Shown: in pieces, positions 22,137-32,646 of the stretch | Numbering within the stretch: the first letter of the stretch is position 1 | How the letters are laid out: each line of letters starts with the position of its first letter | From: Petunia secreta | Taxonomy: Eukaryota > Streptophyta > Magnoliopsida > Solanales > Solanaceae | Direction: 5' to 3' | Assembly: GCA_029990175.1 (NCBI GenBank) | Contig: JARKIP010000023.1 | Coordinates: 23,331,501 to 23,395,500 of the forward strand | DNA: 64,000 nucleotides | Notes under the pieces: model-generated | What the model was told of the DNA's origin: nothing | Seen by the model: the letters and a program-made list of their open reading frames with translations, nothing else | Databases searched by the model: none | Position numbers and translations under genes: made by a program

Positions 22137-24723
22137 ATCCTAAGCTTTCTTCCAGATGACTTTCGGGTTCAAGATTATATTCCTCTGAACCCTAATTTTA
22201 ATAATGATGGCAGGTTACTTATGCAAATAGAAAAACAACGGGATACCAGCAACCTGACTATTGAAGCTTACTCTTCCACCATTCAAGAAAGATACTTTCA
22301 GCATGTCAGATTCAATTACAGCTGGGGTCCAGACGTGGGTATCGTTATCCTGAACGCAAGAGAGAGGGAGTATAGATACCACCAAGGCTATTCCTTTGTT
22401 TCACACATGCTTTTTTACCATCGGGCTAGGGCTTTTGGTACACCTGATTGTGGAAGAGGTCTGCCACAAATATAACATCTATCTGGGCCAAGTTAGTCCC
22501 TCTATATGGCGCCTAATCGCTGTCCAGGATCACCTAGACAAAAGGATCGTCCTTAAATTCACTTTATGGCACCTCTATGCTTTCTACTCTCCCTGACTAA
22601 TCAAGTCGGGTATTTTAAACTTCCAGAGATGAGGCACGAAGGCCATTGTCTCCAATAACAAAGATGTTAACAACTACGGCTGGTGCTACCGCTACTTGGC
22701 CTTGCGTACGTTCGATTGAGTTGTGTCTGTTCCTTTTCCCGAAGTGTTCAATAGAAAATGTAAGTTGTTTCTACCACTTTAATTCCTTATTCATGCTCGT
22801 TGTCGAACATTTTGCTGACCCTTTATTTTTGATTCCCACGGTGCTTCATGTAACTCATTTCTCCCCTTTCCCATAGAGACATGGCCGAATGGGTCACGAG
22901 ACTCTTTATAGCAAACCTTTGCTCACGATTAAGTTCCATTTTGTAGCGGCCATGAAGCATTGGCGAGCAAAAGATCACGGTACGTTGTGTTTACATCACA
23001 ATGGATAGTCTGTGTTTCTCTATTGCCTGACATTTTTCTTCTTTCGTCAGGTTTCTCCAACAATGAAATTATGCCCAATCTCCTGGAGATCAAGATTGTC
23101 AAACCATATATGGAGGATATGCTTGACTTATTGGTGTCTGCTAAATGAATTTTTGGGCAGGCTAACAGTTCTCTGTCCTCGGAGATGAAGAGGATGACAT
23201 GGTCTTTAGGGGCCAGTCGCTCCCATCCCTACCATTCTGCGGGGTGTTGCAGGTCCCTGAGTGCCTGAGTCACAGACCAGCGAATTCTCTTTTGCGGATG
23301 CTTCACTTAAACCTGCTAGTACCCCTTCTTCTGCTCTCACTTCGCGTAGGAAAGGACATATTATAGAAGTGAGTTCTAAAACCGAAGAATAAATTGGCGT
23401 AGAAGATGCCAATGTTTATACCTCCATTCCTACCTTAGGTTTGATGTATTTACCTGACAGATGATTTCCATATTTATACATTTCCTTTGCAAATTGATCA
23501 TCCTTCTTAACAGACCAAACTCCTGCCTCCGTGGTCCAGGATCCTGTGCCTCTCAGTTTCCCATTTCGACGTCGCCCTGGGAAGGAAGTAATTAGGTCCA
23601 GCTCTTCCATTGTTGGCTGCGAGGCCGCTGACCAAGAAGATGGTGTTGTTGTAGCTGAAGAAGCCACACATAGAGATGCTCATGAGATGGTGATACCCAT
23701 CCTGGAGGAGGAAAATGTGTTTCAAAACCCTGATTGTTGTTGAAAGTCTCGAATGTCTAGTTGGGTTGGCTGAGCGGCGTCATTTTGCAGATTACAATTA
23801 TCGGGAGCAGCTGGTTAGCTCTGCTGATTATTCTATGATGGTATACATCTCGTCTTCTGTGCCTTTTTCTAATAACTCCGGTCATTTAATTTCATTTGTT
23901 TACTCTCTTTCTCGTATTACCCACACGGTCATTTCTTTGGAGGCCTTCCACCGCTATGACCATCCTAAGGAGGCAGAAAGACGTATTCAGGAGGAGAACG
24001 ATGTATTAAAAGGCATGATAGAGATTCTGCGACCCTTGGTTGAGGAAGTCCAATGACTAAGGAGAAAAAGGAAAACCTTGGAGGTTGACTATCATCGGAA
24101 CATGCTCCATAAGGAGAAACTGGAGAAAGCGACGAATGAATTGATCCAGAAGCATAGAGAGAAGGTTGACGAGCTCATGATGTCCCTCCAGCAGAAGAAG
24201 GCTATCGAAGCCTAGGCTAGGGCCAGGATTGCTCACTTAGAGGCTTCACTAGCAGTCTTGGATCAACGTGTTTCGTTTGCTGAAGGAAAGGTTGCCAAGA
24301 CTGGGCGAGAGTCAGCTGAGCTTCAAAGTATTTCTCATCATCTCTAAGATGAAAACGATCTGTTGCGGGGCAGACTCAAATATCTTGAACGGATCCATGA
24401 TGATCTTTGCAACCAACTTTATTCCATGACCACGAAGCATAAGGCCGTGTCCGCGAAGTAGAAGATCGTGCTAGATCGCACAACCTTGGCCATTGGACTC
24501 GCAGCTTTCTAGAGGGTACATGATACTCCTAACTTGGACTTAGCAGTCAAGATTATAAGTTGTGCGCTCTCTGGTGACAAATGCTCAATTGGTCTCTGAT
24601 ACCGAAGAGGCTAATTCTGTTAAAGTCGAGGATACCCTGCCTGAGGGCCCGGTTGAAGAGGAGGGTGGAACATCGGGGGGTGTTGTTGAAGCTAGTCCCT
24701 CTTATCAAAATTGGTATCCCTAG
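22137..24723 (+). pseudogene. Antisense gene (aORF) of Tat-like element D, decayed
   Basis: Plus strand, opposite to the element. Segments in order: FLPDDFRVQDYIP (22150s); TSNLTIEAYSSTIQERYF; EEVCHKYNIYLGQVSPSIW (about 22455); KFTLWHLYAFYSP; FNRK followed by a GTAAGT donor (22760) and a CCCATAG acceptor (22876); WRAKDHG followed by a GTACGT donor and a TTTCGTCAG acceptor (about 23050); a Ser/Pro-rich part; RRPGKEV (23574); then a long coiled coil (EENDVLKGMIEILRPLVEEV and onward). It ends at TAG 24721-24723. The homologous start codon is ATC (22137-22139), and stops and frameshifts abound. Antisense ORFs in the 3' region are known for Tat-lineage elements; the product is unknown. Confidence 0.55.
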
Positions 24724-25394
24724 ATGGCTAGATCTTTGCCTCCCGTTATGAATGTTGCTTGTAGGCTTTGGGCTTTAAAATAATATAATGTATCATCTTC
24801 TGTCTTTAATGCTATCGTCTGCTCTTGTTTTGAACAATCTGCTCAAATTATTTTTTTAAAGTTAAATTTTCATATAACTTGTGAATTTGTTCTTAGCGTT
24901 GTTGGTGCCAATCCAAGCCACCATGATTTGGCCTGCTCTGGGCCTTGTTTGTGCTTGAAGAAAATCACTTCTTCCTTCGCGTAACACAGGCGTACTTTTG
25001 TGCCCGTGAGGCGCCTTCTATAATTTTTCCTGACGGAGGCGCAATTTTCATTCGCAAGGGACATCTCTTTATTTTAAGTAGGGTATAGCTCGCACATGCA
25101 AAGGGACGTCTTTCATCTATTGTTTGTAACAAGATATTTTTGCGCCATCGTGTGGGTGATGTAAAAGTTTTCCGCCTCTAATGTTGGGAAGTTGAATTTC
25201 AAATGACAAATTCTCATATGTAGGTTGAGTCAAAACATTAAGAGCCATATCCTATGCCATCTTGAATTCTTCGGTATCTGAACGTTCAAGTGTTAAAACC
25301 AAAGAAACGAGATCAAAATGACAAAAGTAAAGTTAATTGTTAAAAAATTCAGATATTTTAACAACTAAGAATACACTGCGTGCCCGAGCAGCAA
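24724..25394. other. 3' flank of the antisense gene
   Basis: AT-rich, with a short GC-richer segment (24900-25060) resembling 55560-55760 in element E in style rather than clear sequence. No CDS supported. Confidence 0.3.
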
Positions 25395-25745
25395 CACCAA
25401 AATTTGATTACGCCTAACTATGCCCTATAAAAGGGACTAAGCAGTCACAATAAATATAGTTTGGTACGTAAGGTTTGGGGCCGAATCCCACAGAGAACAC
25501 ATTTTTTAGCAGTCATCTAACTAAATTATCTATCCAATTAACTTCAAGGTTTATATCTTTGATGTGGTTTTAAATCAACAACTACTTAACAAGTAATAAA
25601 ATAACAAGTAAATAAAGATAGTTTTGATTCAAGAGAAGTGAAGCTTATGATTGATTTCCCCAACAAATAACTACTGCTAATGTATTATGTTATTAATGCC
25701 CCTAGAATCTTTCAAATGAACAAATGCTTTAGGTTTATAACTACC
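25370..25745 (-). repeat. LTR end and degenerate primer site of an Athila/Tat-type element
   Basis: On the minus strand the phrase CTCTGTGGGATTCGGCCCC (U5-like, near 25495-25475) runs down to a TTTTGGTGTTGCTGCTCGGG stretch (about 25400-25378). This aligns with the tRNA-Asp primer site TTTTGGCGCCGTTGCCGGGG with several changes. No coding region is attached. Confidence 0.4.
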
Positions 25746-25760
25746 TATTTCCATTAACAC

Positions 25761-26620
25761 TTTGTTTGAAATATTGTTATCCATTGTATCGTATTGTATT
25801 GTTTTTATGATTATAATGTTTGTTTTGGTTGTTACTTTAATTTTGTTATATTGTATTGTTAAGTTCTATTGTTATGTAATAATGAAAAGATCCACTTTTT
25901 GTTACAACCGATTTGGTGGTGTTGGTTGTTACGCTTTTTCACTTTTCCATCATGTCCTTAGTTATAACTTTATAATCTTATTCTACTCTCTACCCTATTT
26001 TCTTATTTACATACACCCAAGTAGCTACTTTGACCTCGCTGCCTTCTTTTCCTATTTTGGTACGTTCCATAGCCTTTCTTTGTTTACGTTTTTTTTATTA
26101 TTTCTTTTCTTGCAGTTTTTTTAAATTCTTTCTTCACTTTTTAAAAGAACTCATATTTATTACTTAGAAAATATTATCTTATGCATTTTATGTTGGATAA
26201 TATGATTGCTTGCATGTCAGTATGAAATATTATTTTTAATCTTTATTATTAATGGTGTGAATTTATTGTTATGTTTAATATTATTAATTTATTTTTTTAA
26301 TTATTTTCACTATGATTTTCATGAATTTCATAGCTAATATATTTACAATGTATAGTTGGTGATAAATTAGTAAATATAAATTATCTTAAATTATTTTAAA
26401 GAAAATTTGTTACTTAATCTAATATTTAGAACAACTAAGGGTATATTAGTAAACTTATTAGTTACAGTACGATACAATACAATCAAAACAAACAATTAGA
26501 ATGTTATTAAACAACGAAAAATAATACAATCGATTCAAACATCGTATTTATAATACAATACGGTACAATACAATACAAAATAATACATTATGAAACAATA
26601 AGTAACAATAATACAAATAA
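25761..26620. mobile_element. AT-rich MITE-like inverted repeat
   Basis: The left end (ttgttatccattgtatcgtattgtattg) and right end (caatacaatacaaaataatacattatgaaacaataagtaac) are inverted copies rich in TATTG words. The interior encodes no protein. The open frame at 25762-26124 is low-complexity hydrophobic sequence and is not credited. Confidence 0.5.
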
Positions 26621-27490
26621 AGTATAAGTAATTCTAACTTTCACTAATTAATTCTCATAATTTGTGGGGTTTGGAGAGGGTGAGATGTAGGCATACCTTA
26701 CCCCTACCAAAATGGGGAGACTGTTTCCGATAAACCCTCTACTAAAGCAAAAATAAATTTTGCAAACACGTCTAATATTGAAGCTATTTAAAAAAAAAAC
26801 TTTAAATAATATTCGATGGGATACCAAGTAATCAACAGCTAACCAGAAAGATTATGAACCAAAAACTTCTAACCCAAAAAAAAAAAAAAAAAAAAAAGAA
26901 AAAAAAGAAAAAAGAGAAAAAGTAGAGTTTGGAGTAAACGTTGTTCTCCCAAGTCCCACCTAATTTGTGCTTGCTTTTTTAAGAGCTCTTCCGTTGGATT
27001 TATGTGAAATTAGTATATTTCTGAACTTCAGAACAGATAGGACAAATTTGCATCTAAAAAGAATTGGAATTTGACTATATCCTTGCTGAGGAAGAAAATA
27101 AATTGGAGTTAGAAGGCTCTCTAAATTCGTTGCTTTTCAAGTATTATTATCCAATTTAGCATTACAATTTCATACTCAGTAAAATATTTATTATTAGAGA
27201 ATAATGTTAAAATAATGATAATTACTATCTTATCCAACATAAATTGGACTTATGGGAGGTAAAAAAGGTAAATGACATTTCACTAAATCCTTCCTACTTT
27301 AGTATAATAATATAGCTATTTTTGCACAAAAATTAGTGAAAATTAAATTCTCTTATCGATATATTAGATCTTCATTCAATAAGAATACTCTTATTTTTTA
27401 ATTTGCTTACTTTTATTGTTTTACTCTTTTGATTAAGCTCTTGGCATTTGATTGAACTCACGGTCTTGTATTAATTTTGATCTAGATTTA
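26621..27490. other. AT-rich intergenic region
   Basis: Contains an A-rich run (26876-26920). No gene or named repeat recognised. Confidence 0.3.
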
Positions 27491-27930
27491 GAGTCTGTTC
27501 GGCCAAGCTGTCGGAATCAGTTTATTTTGAGAAGTGCTTTTAAGCAAAATGCTTTTGCGAAAAGTGCTTTAGAAGAATAACAGTTTGTATTTGGCCAAAT
27601 CATGTGAGAAGTACTTTTTTTATTTATTTGTATTTTACAAATATTTAAAAATTTATTTTAAATGTCAAATTAAGAAAAAGGATATGCATATAAGTTGTTT
27701 CCTATTCTTTTTACATGTCTATTTTTGTCCTTAAAAATCAAAAACACTTATTTTTTAGAGAAACTACTTTTTTCAGCTTCAGCTTAAAAGCTAAAAAACA
27801 GCTTCTGCTTCTACTGAAAAGCACTTATTTTATACCAAAAGCTTGACCAAACACGTTCATTATTTAAAATAAGTGTTTTTATAAAAAATAAGCACTTTTG
27901 GCCTGCCATAAGCTTGGCCAGATAGGCTCC
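27491..27930. mobile_element. MITE with TIR gagtctgttcggccaagct
   Basis: The left terminus gagtctgttcggccaagct and right terminus (reverse complement) ggagcctatctggccaagct pair as terminal inverted repeats. Subterminal aagtgctttt/aaaagcactt words also pair. About 440 bp, non-coding. No clear target duplication was seen. Confidence 0.65.
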
Positions 27931-28153
27931 CAAAGGTAGTTATAACTCTTGAGATTACACATTAATTTCTTATCATTAAGTTTAAAATATATTGTTATCA
28001 GCTAAAGTTGATTCTAGCTCATAAGTTGACATGAATTATCTCAACTATTAAGGGGGAAAATATTATATATTGCATAGTTCATGGGCAATCTAGACCTTTT
28101 TCCCCGTTAAAAGTTAATGATTGCAGTACGTCATCACTGGGTAAACATATATA

Positions 28154-28393
28154 CTCCCTTCGTCCCATTGTAAGTCTCTGCGTCTAAGTAGACACGAGAT
28201 TTAAGAAAAGAATAAAGACTTTTATATTTTGTGGTTCAAAATTAAAAGTATGTGTAATATGAATCAGTGTCTTTAAGTTTCATGGTCTAAAAATTTCTTG
28301 AAATTGAAGAGTTACCAAATATGGAAAAAGACACTATTTTTTTAACGGATTAAAAAGAAAAGTTATACACTTAAATTGGGTCGAACGAAATAG
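28154..28393. mobile_element. Stowaway-like MITE
   Basis: Terminal repeats ctcccttcgtcccatt and (right, reversed) ctatttcgttcgacccaatt are flanked by TA on both sides, as for Tc1/Mariner-type MITEs. About 240 bp, non-coding. Confidence 0.6.
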
Positions 28394-28429
28394 TACTTAT
28401 TAATGAAAAAAGAAGGAAGACTTTTGCTT

Positions 28430-28740
28430 TATTAAAAAATGAAAAAAATAGATACACATGGCAAAATTATTCACAAACCATACTTTTTTTTTTTTTCCTT
28501 TTCCCCTTTCTCTAGAATATTCCCCACAATTTACAAACGTCCTTTCTCAATTTTTTTCTCTCTGGACATCCGAAAAGAAAAAAAAAGTATTTGTCCGATC
28601 AGGAGAGAAAAAAAATATCGTCGAATTTTGTATACGTATGATCTGCTTTATTAATTCCATAACTAATGATTCTTCAATTAGTTATGTTGTTTTTAGATTA
28701 TTAAGATTATTAACGTTAATTTTATTAAATTTTAGTTGTT
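28430..28740 (+). repeat. Truncated copy of the PAO promoter/5' leader
   Basis: Matches 61088-61505, the region just upstream of the polyamine oxidase start. Shared phrases include agatacacatggcaaaat, ctctagaatattccccac, gaattttgtatacgtatga and ttagattattaagattatta. The copy lacks about 110 bases that in the true locus carry the TATA box and transcription start. Homology fades just before the position of the start codon, so no coding sequence was copied. Confidence 0.75.
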
Positions 28741-28869
28741 AAAATAATAATATTTAATCTATCATTTTTCACCTTAAAAGATATGAATAAAATGTGTCTT
28801 GTCCTAAAAAAATTTCTATGAAGAAATAAAAATGGTTTTAACAACATAAACACAGATGATTCACAAATT

Positions 28870-29277
28870 AATTTAACAACATCCACTTATAAACACAACC
28901 ATAACATAAGATAAACCCCTACTAAACAACCCTCCCCAACAAAAAGCAAAATAAACTACATGCACTTCATAACAACCTAACAGAAGTTTGAGGGAATAAG
29001 GGGTTTCAACAACAAACTAACTAAACTAGAAAACGGGTGAGAATGGAGGAGTGACCAGTAACACATCAAGGCCGCTACCACCAACAGCTTCTCAACCCTC
29101 TCCAAGGTTTGCATAATCTTGGCCTGGTTGCTCTCAATCAACGAAATCTTCTCTTCAATGTCCTCAAGTTTGCACAACATGTCTATAATACGTTCGAATA
29201 CATTTTTTTATACATAATACGTTGTCATACTTGCAAGTCATTGGCCACGTGTTCTTATGGTCCTCTATGTCAATAAA
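28870..29277. other. AT-rich region with a short minus-strand coil-plus-hydrophobic ORF
   Basis: Minus-strand frame 29180-28977 (67 codons) reads a coiled coil (LEDIEEKISLIESNQAKI) followed by a hydrophobic stretch. The layout resembles the end of the GRF-finger protein at 1414 but no zinc finger precedes it. Not confident enough to call a gene. Confidence 0.25.
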
Positions 29278-29444
29278 AATAAATCACAATAAATTATATT
29301 GTACAATCATATAAACTCTAAACGAAAACTACAAAAAACTCAAACAAATGAAGAAGAAATAAATCACACTAAATTATATTATACAATAACCTAAACCCTA
29401 AATGAAAACCACAAAAAAATCTAATAAATGAAGAAGAAATGTAG
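29278..29444. repeat. Direct duplication, about 85 bp x 2
   Basis: Unit contains aaataaatcaca(a/c)taaattatatt, aaac(t/c)ctaaa(c/t)gaaaac and aaatgaagaagaaat. The two copies are adjacent with a few differences. Confidence 0.7.
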
Positions 29445-29810
29445 CAAATCTGACTTTTGATGTTAAATGGCGGTTTTTTATCTCTACAAAATAACCGAAC
29501 GCTTTAAAGATGAAGTTTAGTAATAATAAGGATATGAAGCACTAATTATCATCTTATATGGACAAACAAACCGGTTCACAAATGGTGTTTGTTTAAAATT
29601 GATCATTAATATGTGCATAATTTATTTATTGCCCACTTAATGATATGAAATTATAAACATAAACATTAATAAGACTGTTTGTTTAGAATAATGACTCCTA
29701 TTTGCATATTTTGGATTGTTATTAGAGTGTAATTTAATTAATGACTTGATATATATTACATTTAATAAATATTTTTTCAAATATTTTATGAGATAATTAA
29801 TAACACATGA

Positions 29811-30365
29811 ACACAATTATATTATGGTCACTTTTATACAATAGCATGACGTACAATACGATATTATATCGGCGACTGTTAACTTACCACATTGAGTAAT
29901 AAGGGAGAACTAGTGAGTAAATAGCTATGATCACTCACTTCAATTGCATCATGTAGGCACAACAACATAATTATATGGAGTCACTTGTATACAATAGTAT
30001 GATGTATAATACAACATTATTCCGGTGATTGTTAACTCGCCACATTGACCAATAAGAGAGATTTAGGGGGGGTCAATAACTATGATCACTCACTTCAATT
30101 GCATGTAGGCACAAGAACACAATTATATGGGATCGCTTGTACACAATAACATGATGTACAGTACGACATTATATCAGTGATTGTTAACTCACCACATTGA
30201 CCAATAAGGGAGATATAGGGGGTCCAGTAGTTATGATCACTCACTTCAATTGCATCATGTAGGCACAAGAAGACAATTATATAGGGTCACTTATATACAA
30301 TAGCATGATGTACAGTACGACATTATACCGATGATTGTTAGCTCACCACATTGACCAATAAAGGG
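29811..30365. repeat. Tandem repeat, about 150-bp unit, left part
   Basis: Nearly four copies begin around 29811, 29963, 30110 and 30271. Each contains caattatat, acttgtatacaatagcatgatgta, gttaactcaccacattgacc and tatgatcactcacttcaatt. The array is interrupted at 30365 by element B and resumes at 38411. Confidence 0.8.
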
Positions 30366-32197
30366 TGTAACACCCCGATATTTTATAATAATAACTTTAT
30401 TTTATTTAAATTTGAATTGGAGAAAAAAAAAATAAGAAAATTAATTAGATAACTTTTGAACTAAATTGATATCTTGTTATACTAGTTGGACCTTAAAATA
30501 TAAAAAGGAGAAAGTGGTGGGTTAGGCCCACATCTCTTTTGCTAACCCATAACATTAGAGCATATATAAACTCATCATCTTATCCCTTAGGGTTGAAATA
30601 AATTGAAGAACCAATGGGGTAAAGCGGGGCGTCTGCCGTAGCATTCAAGTTGAAATACCGTCGATCAGGTACTAATTTATCCTTATCCTGAAGAGAAGTT
30701 TTTGGAATGATCTTATATATGCAAACTCTTAGAATTAGTGATTGGTGGCAAGGTATTTTCATGTGAAAGTGATTAAATAATGCTTGCCCAGCATAGTGGT
30801 GTCAATGAATGGGTGGGTAATAATGATTAGATGATGATGGCTTTTGGCTAACTGGTGTGGATTTCAAATTGTTAACAAAATTTGCTCCTGTGTCGTTTAA
30901 CCAATTGCGAGAAGCACTGTTTTGGTTGGCGTCATTAATTATTCATTTGGTATTAAATTCCTAGCAATCTATTACTATATTAGCAATTTAAATGGTTAAT
31001 TTGCTGAATATATATAGCTAATTATCGGGTAAATTGAAGTACTTTCTTACCCTTTGATAATATATTTTTTTGAGAGATAGAAAGTGTTGTGGAACACTAA
31101 GTTATATATTTATTAAATATGAGATTTTGACACTCAAATTTGTATTTAAATTAGGAGACTTTTTCATAAATTTAGACTCGTGTGATTATGAGTAATATGA
31201 TTGCGAGTTCAATTTCAAAGTTTGACTAGGTAGGCCAGGGGTTCACTTTTAAGTTGATTTCATAATCTCTTTAGCTTAAGGTTGGTAATGTTTAACCATT
31301 AGACTTAGTATTGATGGTATTACGTTCTTTAATAGAGTGAGAACGTTGGGAAGAGATTCGAAAGGGATCGTTGACTAACTAGTGAGCTTCGGACCGAGGT
31401 AAGTGTATTTATCTTTCTTGGTGGACTTGCTCCACACCCTATGTATAATATATCCTTCTATACATCTTATTGTGGTACGATGTAGTTCCGTACATATCAT
31501 TGAGGCACGATGTAGTTCCGTGCATATTATTGTGGTACGATGTAGTTCCGTACATATTATTGACGTACGATGTAGTTCCGTACGTATTATCATAGCACGA
31601 TGTAGTTCCGTGCATATAGTTGTAATATGACGTAGTTATGTGTTTATCCCCGAGTTACAATGAAAGTGTCGTGGTACTTGATGATGGAATATGAACATTA
31701 CTTGATAGTTAATTGAACGGTTTCTCTTTACTCTCGATTATTTGAGTTATTTTGCCTTGCTTGCTAATTTACTTGGAGCCCCGTCCCCGCTTATTGAGTC
31801 ACTCGACTCACCCCTCTCCTTTCTTTGTTGGTTTATTTATGTCTTGCAGATTCGACACCATCTATTAGTGAGCATCGTGGTTGACCGAGGTGGAGCATTC
31901 CTTTATTAGCGGTGAGCCAACCCTTCGTCCGTGGTGGCCACCTATATAGTTTATATTTCCCTTTGATATATTCCCAATACTTTGGAGTTGTATAACTTAT
32001 TCGGCACTCTTAGATGTTCATGATTCGGGAAGTACTTAAACCTTTCTTTGTTGGTGTTATTTCTACTTTATTCTACGGTATTGAGATATCTATATTTTTC
32101 ATTGAGAAGCTTATATTATTCATTCATAATCAAGTGGGTTCGCCCGACAGGGTTAGTTGGGTGCCCTCACGACCTATTCGGATTTTGGGTCGTGACA
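30366..32197 (+). repeat. 5' LTR of element B
   Basis: A TATA box (TATATAAA, 30563-30570) puts transcription start near 30595, leaving a very long R-U5 of about 1.6 kb. That leader includes a hairpin-repeat array at 31471-31641. Confidence 0.9.
31471..31641 (+). repeat. Array of 32-bp hairpin repeats in LTR B
   Basis: Five copies plus a decayed sixth of (g/t)acg-atgtagttc-cgta-type units, period about 32 bases. Each unit can fold as a 5-7 bp stem around the constant 9-base loop ATGTAGTTC. The stem alternates GTACG/CGTAC and GCACG/CGTGC, so both sides change together. The copy in the 3' LTR is at 37684-37854. Confidence 0.75.
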
Positions 32198-32646
32198 AAT
32201 TGGTATCAGAGCCATAGGTTTAGAGTGCTTACGAATCATGAACAGTGCCTAATAGAGTCTCGCTGATCGGGCGGAGACGTCCGTACCTATCTACGAGAGG
32301 CTATGGTGACATTTAGGAAACTTCCCTTCTTTTCCTCCTTATCGTGCGTAGTATTTCAATATCAAGACTAATCTTTTTCCACTGTCTAACGCGCAAATAG
32401 TGAGGCTTCGTTCTTCAGCTCGAGGAGCACATTTGTAACTCATCATGAGCAGACTCGATTATCTCAGCCTTCTTTTTCAGACCAATCTATTTCACGTCCT
32501 CAGCAGCACACATCATGCAGAACCAACATCGGGTGCTATCATTATCGTGATCTTGATGATCATATGAAGGATTATCCTAGACTACTGCAGGAAGGTAGTC
32601 ACTCTTTTCCTCGACCCCAGACATCTGTGCAGTCAACCAGTTAGGA
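32198..32646 (+). pseudogene. gag: Gag remnant of element B
   Basis: After the primer site only about 440 bases precede pol, whereas gag of this lineage is normally well over 1 kb. A knuckle remnant at 32534-32577 reads CYHYRDLDDHMKDYPR. Against the family pattern C-x2-C-x4-H-x4-C, the second Cys and third Cys are Tyr and the His is Asp. Several stops occur. The product cannot work as a Gag. Confidence 0.65.

Larger units (their letters stand above)
19817..25100 (-). mobile_element. Tat-like element D, 3' part only
   Basis: The 3' LTR and polypurine tract define minus orientation. The adjoining interior holds an antisense gene (plus strand, 22137-24723) related to that of element E. An AT-rich block (about 20760-21920) with a TATA box and the phrase ctctgtgggacgatat looks like an LTR inserted into the antisense gene promoter. 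No gag, pol or 5' LTR was found; the right boundary is approximate. Confidence 0.55.

Noticed and set aside
25762..26124. 120-residue hydrophobic ORF
   Set aside because: Low-complexity Phe/Leu/Tyr-rich translation of T-rich sequence within a MITE-like inverted repeat; no start context or homology seen.
28977..29180. Coil-plus-hydrophobic minus ORF as a second GRF protein
   Set aside because: No zinc finger or consistent upstream frame found; layout resemblance alone is too weak.
31375..31630. Repeat peptide ORFs (RCSSVHIIV / ICTELHRT) in LTR B
   Set aside because: Translations of the 32-bp hairpin repeat; the constraint appears to be on pairing, not on protein.
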